Of a stretch of DNA of 64,000 nt, positions 1 to 10,046 are shown piece by piece. The notes beneath the pieces are model-generated. The model was not told the origin of the DNA and ran no database searches. It worked only from the letters and a program-made list of their open reading frames with translations. The position numbers were made by a program, and so were the translations under genes. Source of the DNA: Strobilurus pachycystidiatus (taxonomy: Eukaryota; Basidiomycota; Agaricomycetes; Agaricales; Physalacriaceae). How positions within the stretch are numbered: the stretch's first letter is position 1; every line of letters begins with the position of its first letter. The stretch covers positions 1-64,000 of the forward strand of contig JAHLMK010000033.1 of NCBI GenBank assembly GCA_019915135.1. Direction: 5' to 3'.

Positions 1-680
1 TTTTTAAATTTTTCATTTGTTTTTTTAATTTCTAGTTTTTCACATACAATTTGTTTATAATTTTCTATGATTTTTGGAGAAATATTTTCGGAATTATCTA
101 AATTATTAAAATTTATATCAGGTATTAATTTTTTTAACTTAATAAATAAATCTATTTCTTTTTTAACTGTTGTTTCTTCATTGATATATCAACCTATAAA
201 CATAGCTTGTGCTAACAATAATTTAGATTTAGATTTATTACGATAAGGATAAATTAAAATAAGTACCTGTAAAAAAATATAAAAAGACTTATATTTAGAT
301 CCTTGTAAAGGATATTTTAAAAAATGTGGAATTAACAGATGTCAAAGATCGTCCATATTAGAAATAGTAAAAGTACACATATTTCTATTTTCTCTAATGT
401 ATATATTACCACAACCTAAATATTTTTGTACTAATTTAAGTAGAGGTAATGATTCCATAGTCAATTCTATACCTAAAACAAAAGTAATGTTCGTAGGAGA
501 GTATTTTATATAAAATCAACCATCAGATTCAATTAAACCACTAATGATTCAACCAAATTTATCTACATTATTAGGAGTATTTATTAGATTATATTTATAA
601 TTATTAGTTATATGTAATAATTTTTTAATTTCTTGGTTTGTTTGTATTGTTGTAATTGTAGCTTTAAATTTGTTTTTTTG
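1..680 (-). CDS. LAGLIDADG homing endonuclease in rnl intron 3 (partial)
   Basis: Open frame from about 680 to the window edge, at least 226 codons with TGA as Trp. One LAGLIDADG motif is visible (GWIISGLIESDGWFY, codons near 545-500), followed by 'LGIELTMESLPLLKLVQKYLG', the usual spacing for this family. The C-terminal half would continue to the left. There is no ATG at the open end. Likely intron-homing nuclease or maturase of rnl intron 3. Confidence 0.75.
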
Positions 681-1275
681 TTATTATTTACATTATAACT
701 ATAACTATTGATTTAATATATTTTAACTAGGGTTAGGGGGCTAGCCTTCCAAGTGGCACCCTTACGGGAGGGTCTTAATTTCATGCCCTGGTTCAACCAA
801 GAAACCGCCTATATCAAATTAAAAGTTAAAAAGGGATAGTTATTCTGTTACGTGGAAAAATCCACGTATTAATGGAGCCGTTCCTTTCTCGGCCCCGGTA
901 AAATAGTTTATTATATTGCTCTTTACTTTTGTTATTATTTATTATTTCACATAAGACTATTTCTCATTTTAAAAATTTAAATTAATAAAAATAAATAAAT
1001 TTTAAAATTTTAGCATATTAGTCGTTGAAGTATAATTTTACTTGCAGATTGTTATCACATAAATTTACATTTTGACCTTAAATTAGAGGTAATAAATTAT
1101 GATTTAAATTAGTAATGATATAAGTTAATAGGTCACTAATATTAATTGATACTTTCCTGCATACAGCTAAATTCACTTTAAATAAAGATACACCCCTCCC
1201 CCCTACTTCCATAAATGGGTGGGAGGGGGGGAGATATCTATTCTATTTAATTAAGTCCCCGTGCTATTTTTCTGA
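1..1275 (-). other. Group I intron 3 of rnl (runs off the left edge)
   Basis: Starts near 1275-1287, after '...CCAATCTGACCTCAG'. It contains a P7-like strand near 1015-1030 (TTCAACGACTA) and a segment at 720-800 (TTCTTGGTTGAACCAGG...GGCTAGCCCCC) that resembles part of rnl intron 1 (3726-3795). No 3' end is in the window. Confidence 0.7.
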
Positions 1276-1378
1276 GGTCAGATTGGTATTTCGCCGCTTA
1301 CCTAAACTCATCGGAGAATATTGCAACATTCACCCGTTCGACCCATTATAGTCTGGTCTAGGTAAGATCACCTGGCTT

Positions 1379-2666
1379 CCATAGCTGTCAAATTTATCTT
1401 ACAATTAATTAATTATTTTCTTTTTTTATTCATTCCATTTTTAATTTCACGGATTAAATTTAATCCTTCCATTGTTAAATGGGATCCTTCACTCATTAAT
1501 TTAGATATTTTACACCAATCTTGAAAATCAAAATTTTTTGACCCATTAAGGGATATAATTCGAAAAAAGGTATTATTTTATCAACAATAATTGAATATTT
1601 AACTATTACTAAGTTAACTGCAGGATGTTTTGTATGTTTTTCTAAGACACCATGACCAAAATAACTTATTAAAAGTTTTATTAAATTAGTGTCTCTTTCG
1701 TGTTGCGGTATTCTAAATCTCATTTGAACAGCATATCCTATTTTATTTTTTGAACTATAAATTTTAGTATCAAAAGTTCCTTCACCATTTACAAAACCTG
1801 TGATTCAATAAGGAGAAGGAATAATTTCAGTATATATAATAGGCCTCAAAACTGGATTTATCTTATTAATTTCTGATTTATGAATATCGCCAAGACCCGA
1901 ATTCATTGATGATTTAATATTAATTATTTTGTGTAACCCTTCAATAGATAAATGATCTTTAGTTTTAATGAGTTCTACTACATTTTTAAAAAGTATAAAA
2001 TCTGCTTTTTTTGAGTTAATAAAAAATATTTTTCAAAATGAGGTAAGATAATATTAGTTAAATCTTCAATACCGGATACTGAATAATAGGCCATGTTTCC
2101 ACTTGTACCTATAGATCCAATACCACAAAAAAAATCTTGTAATTGTAACAATAAATCCAAATCACGGACATGAAGTCCCATTTGATATTTAGCTTGAACA
2201 CGTCAACCTAATGAACGTTTATCATTTTTATCAATCATGATAGTAAACATTCCTTCAGCATCAGTAATTCCTGTTACAAATCAAGGATTTAAACTTTTAA
2301 TGTTTAAAGGTTGTAAAGTTGAAAATTTATTTTTATTAATTAACTGTTTAGAAAGGATTTTGATTAAAAGGCCTCTTTCGAGACCCATTAGAGTACACCT
2401 TAACTCAGGATATTTACTATACCCCAAGTAACTACCGTCTACTCGTTGCTCTTTTACAAACTTATTTTTAACGTCATTAACGTAAAAGCCTGATTTAGAT
2501 CCGCGATTGCCCATTAGAATTTCATCTATCTTATGGCTTGTTACCATACATGAGTAATTAGTTCATCCACTTATTATCCTTCAATAATAGTTTGGTACCA
2601 TAAATTTTAGGGGGTCCCCGGAATTTGGTAGTTTTACCCGTCTTAGCGTGTTCCCACAACGCTTGG
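1379..2666 (-). other. Group I intron 2 of rnl (paralogue of the nad4 intron)
   Basis: Lies between GACCCG and AAGCCAGG. The 5' core (CCGGGGACCCCCTAAA, ATGGTAACAAGCC, ATGGGCAATCGCGGATC, GAGCAACGAGTAGACGG, AAGGTGTACTCTAATGGG) occupies 2650-2390 and is nearly the same as the nad4 intron core at 63340-63060. Confidence 0.85.
1413..2395 (-). pseudogene. LAGLIDADG endonuclease of rnl intron 2, frameshifted twice
   Basis: Two LAGLIDADG halves are readable: 'WFVTGITDAEGMFTI' near 2285-2240 and 'WITGFVNGEGTFD' near 1815-1775. The frame breaks twice, each time at an A-run that is one base short. At about 2005-2020 the next stretch reads ADFILFKNVVELIKTK after a shift. At about 1550-1556 it reads NFDFQDWCKISKLMSEG after a shift. 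With the shifts ignored, the product matches the nad4-intron endonuclease along its length and ends at 1413. It is either a decaying gene or an assembly with homopolymer errors; the sequence cannot say which. Confidence 0.75.
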
Positions 2667-2765
2667 CGGGTCTAATAAAAGTAACTAATCCAATACTACA
2701 TTATATTAAGTAGTTTAGTCGCTTTCGCTAGGGCTTTTAACCTTGCTACTCCTATTAACTTGCTG

Positions 2766-4240
2766 CATTGATACCAGTACTTTCATACTGGATTAGACTA
2801 TACCTTCTACTCAAAAAAACGTTAGGCTTTATAATTTTTTTTTTTTACTTTTCTTTTTCTTTTTTATTATAACATTTTCTGCATGGCTAATTTTAATTTA
2901 TACCTTTTGAGGGGTGTTTTATTTTTTTATGTTAGTAAGTTTAAGCATTTATTTAGAATTATCTAATAAATCAAATTTATAATAAAAGTGACTTAACAAA
3001 TAAGGTTTAATTAAATAAATTAACTTATCTTTAGACGAACTAAATATATATAATCTATAGCCATTTGTATGACTATGGTAATTACATTCTAATCCAAATT
3101 TACTTTTTAAAATATCAATTAAAAAGATTATCTCACTTAAACTAAAAGATTCAGTACAGAGATAAAATCCTTTTTCAGATCTATATCCGTCATCCATTAT
3201 TCAATAAGCTAAACCTCTTTCTGTTAATAACTCTTTTAAATTTAAAGGTACTATTTTAAGACCATCCGAATTATAAAACATTTCTCTAAACTCATTAAAA
3301 CAAGGTAAGCTTAATGTTTGAAATTTTATAGAATTGTAATCTTTCATTTTATTAACTCTTTTATCAAAATAAGACATGGTTAAAGGTTTAGAGCCACAAT
3401 ATTCTTCAAAAAGAGATCAAAGATGATTAATGTATACTTCATTTTTAATAGATTGTTTAAATTGTAACCTTGCATTAGATTTAATACTTTTTCTTTCCGA
3501 AGATAAATCTCCTAACATACTACCTATTATTATTTCTTTAAGTTCAGAAGATAAAACTAAATGTGATTTAGGTGATGTTCTGTAAAAACGCTGATTTTTG
3601 AAAAATGATATTTGGTTATAAAATGTGTTATTAAAAATTGTAGCTTGCTTTTGTTATTGTAATTTTAAAGTTAAAAAAAAAAGTTTATTATGGTCAAATA
3701 GTAATCTCTATTTTAAATAGGTTTGGGGGGCTAGCCCTCCTAAGTGACTAAAGGCCGTACAAGTGTAGGCTGGTTTAACCAAGAACCATCTAGATACACC
3801 TATTTGACAAGAAATAATAATAAACAAAATAACATTTATTTCTCATAATGACTTTAGGATCTTATACAAGTAATTATGGATAGAATAATCTCAACCACCT
3901 AAAGCTAATTATTTTTTTTTATTTTATTTTTTATAAAACCATAGTTTTATGGAATGTTTGAGTGCCAACGTGTTACAGTTATAATAAACTGTCTCTTCTT
4001 TCGAATCAGTCGTTACAGGGCTAAATAAAAAGCGAATAATTAAAATTATTCTTCCTATTAATAATTATAATAAATAAAAAATTAATAGCATTCCTACGAT
4101 TTATCAGCTTCCCACGGTATTGCCATAGATTTAATCCTTAGGGGTCCACCGTTAGCATTTTAAATAAATAGAATTAATCTAAAAATTAAAATACCGACCT
4201 TTTTAAGGTCATGAGTTGGTTTTAAATGGGCAAGCACTTC
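2766..4240 (-). other. Group I intron 1 of rnl
   Basis: Splits ATGGGT|CAGCAAG of domain II. The P7 3' strand (AAGGTATAGTCTAATCC) lies near 2795-2815 and a P7 5' strand candidate (AACGACTGATTC) near 4000. The intron ends ...CAATG before exon 2. A LAGLIDADG frame lies between these core strands. Confidence 0.8.
2949..3653 (-). CDS. LAGLIDADG (type 2) homing endonuclease in rnl intron 1
   Basis: Open frame of about 234 codons with TGA as Trp. No ATG is near the open end, so the true start is unclear; translation may begin at a non-AUG codon or further in. Two LAGLIDADG-like helices are seen: 'IIGSMLGDLSSER' in the N-terminal half and 'AYWIMDDGYR' in the C-terminal half. This is the pattern of the LAGLIDADG_2 family (also in cox1 introns I7, I14 and I15). 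The second motif has DD, which keeps an acidic residue. Likely role: DNA endonuclease that spreads the intron, possibly also a maturase. It lies within the intron core between the P7 strands. Confidence 0.8.
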
Positions 4241-5394
4241 ACCCATTATGCAAAAGGTACGCCGTCATTTAATTAATTTGTTAAATTTCGACTGCTTATA
4301 GAGTTACTAATTCAAAGTTTATTTCATATTTTTATTGTAAACATACTTTTCGATCTTTCATTTATTTTCCTTTACAGTACTATTCACTATCACTAAATTT
4401 ATATATACTTAGCCTTAGAGGATGGTTCCCCTATATTCCAACAAGTTAACACTCATTGTACTTAAATATTACTTTTTTAAATATAATAAATATAAAAAAT
4501 ATTAATTTCATTATAATAAAGAAAAAAATAATCATCAGGGAAAATAAAATTTTTGTTTAGATTCCACTTAAATTATATTAATTTCTATTTATTTTTTCAG
4601 TTAAAATTAAATTATAAATCTACAGGACTTCATTTACCTTTTATAATTCAATTTATAATTTAATATTAGGCTAATCCGATTTCACTCACCATTACTTTCG
4701 GAGTCTCGGTTGATTTCCTTTCCTTTCCTTAATAAAATGTTTTACTTCAGGAAGTATTTATTATTTGTGGTTTACCTTAGGATTTTTTTCTAAAGAAACA
4801 TGTAAGTTTAGTAAGTTATGTATTTTTTTTAATTAAATTAAAATTAAATTAAAATTAAATTAAATTAAATTAAATTAAATTAAATTAAATTAAATTAAAA
4901 TTAAATAACTTAAATATAATTAAAAAAAAAAGAGATAAAACTAATTTACGTGTCGTCAATACAAATTAAATATAAGTAATTTATATTGACAAGAAAAAAT
5001 ATTTGGCCAATTATGGCCTCCTTTTATATAAATTTGTTGTAATTTTCCTTAATAACCCCTTTTATTTATTTTGATGTTATTTCAATATTGTCATCGATTC
5101 TTTTAAAGATTTAGGATTATTTAATTAACTAATTAAATCAGAATTATTAATTAATTAAGTAATTAAATTAAAATTAAATTAATTGTTTTTTTTATATTTT
5201 TTTTTACTTGTCTCGACTTATAAAATAATTTTGTTATGTTTTTCTCAATAACGGAACGGCAGGAAGCGAACCGAACCGAACCGAAGCCGCCTGAACGCTC
5301 CACTCATTGATGTAAATCTTAATTTATATATAAATTAGGGTTTCGGGGTGCTTTTCTTTGCTTGCCACCCCCCTTTTTTCTACGTAGGGGGGAG

Positions 5395-5524
5395 TTTTTA
5401 TTTGTTTTTATTTGTTTTTATTTGTTTTTATTTGTTTTTATTTGTTTTTATTTGTTTTTATTTGTTTTTATTTGTTTTTATTTGTTTTTATTTGTTTTTA
5501 TTTGTTTTTATTTGTTTTTATTTG
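5395..5524. repeat. Decamer tandem repeat (TTTGTTTTTA)n
   Basis: Twelve exact copies of TTTGTTTTTA at 5401-5520, with partial copies on both sides. The long 'open frames' here are only the repeat read through. Confidence 0.97.
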
Positions 5525-5641
5525 GGCGGGGGAAACAGGAAAAATGTCAAATTTCCTACGTTTGGACGTGGACGTTGGACGTGGGACGTGGACGTGGAAA
5601 TAATAACACGTAGTATTTGTATCCTACTACCGGCAAAAAAT

Positions 5642-5667
5642 GGATCACAAATGCTTTTCGTAATCAA
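5642..5667. repeat. Dispersed 26-base repeat, copy 1
   Basis: The 26 bases starting GGATCACAAATGC are identical to 53723-53748. In both copies an A-run precedes it. Confidence 0.9.
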
Positions 5668-5733
5668 TTTTGTACCCATTTGGTTGTCCTCACATATATG
5701 GGTCGGGTAAAAAAATTTTTTTTTTTTTTTTAA

Positions 5734-5817
5734 TGAGTAGTTTGTGAATCGAACACAATACGGCTATTAACCAATTCTTTTACAGAGAATCACCATTACC
5801 AATCGGATCACCTACCC
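5734..5817 (-). tRNA. trnY: tRNA-Tyr (GUA)
   Basis: Minus-strand cloverleaf. The acceptor arm GGGTAG pairs with CTACTC, the anticodon loop is CTGTAAA (GTA), the T-loop is TTCGATT with stem TTGTG/CACAA, and there is a long variable arm, as usual for fungal mitochondrial tRNA-Tyr. It lies upstream of rnl in the direction of transcription. Confidence 0.93.
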
Positions 5818-7234
5818 TAATAATATTTAATATTATATTTATAAAATATTAAAATTTTATTTATAAATTAATTATATTTAAAATTTAATTAATATTTATA
5901 CTTATAGTTATAGCTATATTTATAGTTTTAATGATTTTTATAATATTTTATTCTTTATTTATTAAATTTTCACATTGTATAAAACCAATTCTTTTATAGA
6001 ACTAAAATTTAAATTGAAATGTGTGGCTTCATTTCCTTCTACTTCCTTCTACTTATACTACTACTTCTACTTCTTATTCTTCTACTGCTTCTACTTCTTC
6101 TTTGTGGATTTGTTTTATTTTTTTATATTTTTTAAATTTATATTAATAGGTAAATTAACATTAGCAATTTGATGTTCATAAGTTTTAATTTTATTATTAA
6201 AATCGTTAACCATATAAAATTTACATTTAAATGGTTGTGGTTGAAATTCACCAGATAAAATTCTAAAGTTAAAATTAACAGAATTGAAATCAATTTCATT
6301 AAATTTATCTGCCTATTTAAGTTGATAACATCCAGTCATAACAGATTAACATTAATTAATATACGCTATATCCTAAGTTTCTTCCGTCGCCGGCGTGTAT
6401 ATCCTTTTTACCGGTATCAGCCACGAGTAACAGTTGAAGGCTAATTGTAGCTGTGATATTTGGAATTATTTTTGGTTTCATTTTAAGAACTTTAAATTTT
6501 TATTAAAAAGAGGCTTAATTTACAAGTCTTAAACACATTAAAAAGGTATACCCCCCCCCTTTAAAAAGGGATACAATCTGCAAAGAAGTCTCTCTTCTAC
6601 TTGGCCAGGCTAGGAAAGATCTTTTAATTGTGAGAGCTGAATTGTTAATAAAAATATTTAACCTTACCTCTAAATAGGGTTAAATAATACTTTTGGGACC
6701 CCCCCCTCAAAAAAAAAAAGGGGGGGGGGGTAGGGCTTTAAGTTTTTCTTCTCCCTTCTTTCTTACTTAAGGAGTGGTAGAGTCAGGATTAATTTAAATA
6801 TTATATTAAATATCAAATTAGTTAACCGTCACTTGACGGTCTAAAATAAATCAAGGAAAAGATAACAAGGTAAAAAGTAAAATAAATCAAGGAAAAGATA
6901 ACAAGGTAAAAAGTAAACATTTCAAGGAAAAGGTAATAATGATCGAGGGAGGCATCCCTTCTAATAAGTAGTTTAATAAAACAATTAAATTAAATTAAAT
7001 TAAATTAATTTAATTTTTATAATATAGTTTCCTTAATTCTTAAGCTATAAGGATAAAACATACAAACCTATTGATAATATTAAATAAACAATTATAATTA
7101 CTAAAAATTTCATCTTTGGGGTTGGCTGATTGGAGTTATTTTCCGATATAGGATACTGTCTCTTCTCTATTAAGGAATTCAGTGGCAGAAGCATGATAAC
7201 GGGCATAATGCTACGCAGTAGTCAGACTATTTTT
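5818..7234. other. Spacer with degenerate reading-frame debris
   Basis: No intact gene. Minus-strand fragments at 6484-6361 and 6346-6130 stay open for 40-60 codons but are interrupted (for example a TAG after MTGCYQLK). They may be remains of a plasmid-type or endonuclease gene; I cannot name it. Also holds C/G runs (6547-6730) and a 36-base tandem duplication. Confidence 0.5.
6843..6914. repeat. 36-base tandem duplication
   Basis: Two adjacent copies of a 36-base unit (AAAATAAATCAAGGAAAAGA..., 6843-6878 and 6879-6914), followed by a third, diverged partial copy (TTCAAGGAAAAGGTAA). Confidence 0.9.
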
Positions 7235-7975
7235 TTATTTGTCTTTGTCTTTGCCTCGAGATTTAACCTCTTTTTCATAGTCGTCATTAAGTTTTTTCAT
7301 AAATTCCAGTTTTTCTGAAGGAGTCAAGTTTGTATAGCTATTAATCATTTCTGTAACACTTTCTTTAGGAAGAACTTTTACAGTTGGGTTAGAAGCAACA
7401 GTAGTATCTATAACTTGTATAATCTTTTCTTTAGGATTTGTTGTTGGACCAAAAATTGATTTATACATTTCTCCCAGAAATGGTACAAAAACAGGTTCAC
7501 GACCAGCAGCCTGTAATACTTGATCATAAGCAGCCCCACCACCTATTAATCCAGCACCACCACCATCTACACCACAACCAATTTTAGCACAATAGATTGT
7601 TTTAGCAATCATTGTAGCATACCTGTCTAAAGGTGAATTTCTCACTTCAAAATCTTTTTTTTTAAACATTATTGTATAAATTCCATAAAAAATTTTAATG
7701 ATTCAAATTATTATCATTTGTGTAATTTGAATAGCACCGATTATAATTATGAATAAATGAAAATTATCAGGTAAATATAAATAAATCTTAGTTATAACCA
7801 TTACTAAACAAATTCCACCTATTACACGAAAAATTCTAAAAAAAATATGTTTATAAATTTTATCCACCTTAACAGGTAATGTTGAAATACTATAACCCTT
7901 TTTTATTCCTTTAAAAAAAGATGACCGATCTAATTTATTTTTAAAATTAGTTTTAAATTTTTCTATGATTTTCAT
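7235..7975 (-). CDS. orf246, hypothetical two-membrane-segment protein
   Basis: Reads as one 246-codon frame only if TGA at 7703-7705 is Trp. ATG start at 7975. Residues 45-95 are hydrophobic (IFRVIGGICLVMV..., then a second stretch ending QMIII-W-IIKIFYGI). Next come a motif 'VRNSPLDRYATMIAKTIYC', a Gly/Ala-rich stretch (GGGAGLIGGGAA) that may form another helix, and a charged C-terminus rich in Lys and Glu. From memory, a protein with the same layout (IFR-IGG, then VRNSPLDR) occurs in other fungal mitochondrial genomes in plasmid-like regions; I cannot check this here. Function unknown; probably a membrane protein. Confidence 0.7.
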
Positions 7976-8917
7976 ATTGTTTTATAAATAAAAAAAAAGA
8001 GTCTAATTTTTTTGTTTTAAATTAGTGTAACCACTAAAATATAACAAATACACTAAAAAATAGCGAAACCTATTTTAATAAAATTAACCACCTTTTACTC
8101 TAAAAATTACAGTGGTTGACTATATCTAAAAAAAGATATAATAAAAAAGGCTTATTCTCTTCTCTAAAATAGAACTCCTGTAAAGGCTACGAGGGGAGAA
8201 GTAATAAACTACGGAGTGTTTAGAAGCATGTAGGGATTTTGAGTACATACATCTATTCTTTTATTTGTAAAAATAAAAATAAAAATATTTTTTAATTTTT
8301 ATTTTTTATTTAAATACATCTTTTTTTACGAACTTTACACTGGCTGGAGTAAAATAAGACATATTTTTTATACATTTATTATACACTTATTATACATTTA
8401 TTAGAATAATTATCAGATCTAGCATACCTAAATTATATTTTAGTGGAGTAAGAGGGATATTCTATTTTAATTTAAATTTTTAATTGAAACTAAACTATAA
8501 AAACCGTAAATTGCCTAGCGCTTTTGTTTAAGTCGGCGTATCTTCCTTAAATTATAAGTGGTTACTTATTATACTATGTCATAGCTAATATTATTTAAAG
8601 ATAAGGATAGGCTATATTTCAACCTTTTAAATTTTGCGAGGTCTAAGAATACAATAATAGTTGGAGTCATATAGGTTTTATCCTCCCCTTTCCCAAACTA
8701 TAAATAAGTTCACTAAATTTACATAAAGGTTAAAAAAAAGGATATTAGAGTCCTTAACAAAAGAGTAAATCTGAGTAAATCTGAGTAAATCTGAGTAATA
8801 CTAGGTTTTTGTTATGAAGAGATATTTATATACTTTCTTTTCGAACTCATAAAGAAACAGATCTTTTATGGCCCTTTAAACACTTCGCAACCTCTATGTA
8901 AAACAAAGCAGGGTTGA
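7976..8917. other. Spacer between orf357 and orf246
   Basis: No gene seen. It holds a short triplicated string (GAGTAAATCT) at 8764-8798 and scattered 'GACTATATCT'-like words near 8117-8130, which alone do not prove an intron. Confidence 0.55.
8764..8798. repeat. Short tandem repeat GAGTAAATCT x3
   Basis: Three consecutive copies of a 10-base unit plus a partial fourth (GAGTAATACT). Confidence 0.85.
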
Positions 8918-9991
8918 CTATTCGGAGGGCTTGTTAATATTGGTATTCTGAGAGTGATTTTTTATTCTAGCTCTAGCTTTTTCTTCGGCCTCAAGTTCTT
9001 CAGATATATCCAGGTTAAATCTTTTTGTTAATTTTGTGGAGTTCACTTTAATCTCTTTATCTAGGTCTTCACAACTAATAAATCTTTTATCAAGAGGGTG
9101 ATATTTTAAATCAAAAGCTAATAAGGGTTGATGGAAATTTTTGTCATTTAAAATATGGATTTCAGGACTTATACTCGCCATTTTTATTAATCTATCTAGT
9201 AAGGAAATATCCACTTCAATATGAACTATTTTGGCAAATATTACGGCTATTGCTACAGGATTACTTTTACTAATAATATATAATAATTTATTGAATAAGT
9301 CGTAATATTTGAGTACTTGTGAGAATCTTATTTTTTCTCTTATTAATCAAATTTTTTTATTTTTAGAAAAGTTTTCAATCAAATTTTTTTTGTGCATAGT
9401 GTTACTTAACCTAAAAGATTCTTGTGTAAGGTTATGAGAATCTATCAAACCTTCGGTTCCTAGTATAAATCTGGCCATATTAAGGTGAAGTGTTGAGAAG
9501 TTTTGACGTTTAACAACAGAACCACCACTGAGGGTTATACCTATTGATCTAAATTGAGCCACCAGCCCCTTCCAATTACAGTTTATAAAAATAAAAATAG
9601 TTTTATTTAAATTGTTTCTATTAGCAAATATGTGCCTTTCAACAAATCAAGGGGTGAAAAAATCATGATCGTGTACTTTTACGGAAGTTGAAAAGGATGA
9701 AGTTTGGTTACCAAAAAAAACATCGCTGTCCTTCTTCTCAAATTCTGTTTCTTTAAGATAATCACGGTATTTCTTTTCCCCTTTTACGATCCAAATGATT
9801 TTTGTTTCTCTTCCTAATCGCAATTTGTCGTCCAGGGGAAAATTTAATTCATTTAAACGATTAAAAGGTGCTATATTATGTAGGTAAGTATGGAAGATTG
9901 TACCGATTAAAGATCTTGGGGCATATTCCTTTTTTTTTTCACTTGAAAGAGCAAATACAGCGATAAGATTAAGCGTTTTTAAGTGACTCAT
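8918..9991 (-). CDS. orf357, hypothetical protein
   Basis: With TGA as Trp (9647-9649 and 9347-9349) this is one open frame of 357 codons from ATG 9991, 55 bases after the cox1 stop in the same direction, so it could share the cox1 transcript. Predicted features: a mixed N-terminal region, a moderately hydrophobic centre (residues about 240-275, VAIAVIFAKIVHI), and a very charged C-terminus with an ELEAEEKARARIK coiled-coil-like run. No LAGLIDADG, GIY-YIG, polymerase or ribosomal-protein motif is recognisable. Its codon use is less A/T-biased than that of nearby intron proteins. Function unknown. Confidence 0.65.
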
Positions 9992-10046
9992 TAGATTTTT
10001 ATTTTTAATTTGAATTTGGAAAGGGGTGTTGTATTATTTTATGTTA

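Larger units (their letters stand above)
1..4975 (-). rRNA. rnl: Large subunit ribosomal RNA gene (5' part, interrupted by at least three introns)
   Basis: Minus-strand LSU rRNA, 5' half only; the rest lies beyond the left edge. Recognisable conserved stretches are the 'AAATCAACCGAGACTCCGAA' region near 4690-4730, the 'GGGGAACCATCCTCTAAGG' region near 4415-4435, and 'GTACCTTTTGCATAATGGGT' at 4260-4241. Exon 1 runs from about 4975 (5' end not defined by sequence alone) to 4241. Exon 2 is 2765-2667 (CAGCAAGTTAAT...GTAGCAAGG...AGACCCG). Exon 3 is 1378 to about 1275 (AAGCCAGGTGATC...). Joined, they read like bacterial 23S domain II (GGGTCAGCGA...GTAGCAAGGTTAA...GACCCGAA), which fixes the intron borders. 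AT-rich pentamer repeats (AAATT) around 4830-4905 lie in the 5' part. Confidence 0.93.
4976..5733. other. Spacer between rnl and trnY
   Basis: No gene seen. Holds a 10-base tandem repeat (5395-5524), short direct repeats of CGAACCGAAC type near 5265-5285, GGACGT repeats near 5565-5600, and one copy of a dispersed 26-base element (5642-5667). Confidence 0.7.

Noticed and set aside
5395..5524. CRISPR-like array
   Set aside because: Direct head-to-tail repeats without spacers; mitochondrial simple repeat.
5348..5710. Plus-strand frames of up to 120 codons (FLFVFICFYLFLF...)
   Set aside because: They are only the TTTGTTTTTA repeat read in three frames.
6130..6484. A real gene in the trnY-orf246 spacer
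   Set aside because: Only short, interrupted fragments; no motif I can name.
8100..8140. Possible S strand of a group I intron (GACTATATCT) between orf357 and orf246
   Set aside because: No matching P, Q or R strands, no exon to interrupt.
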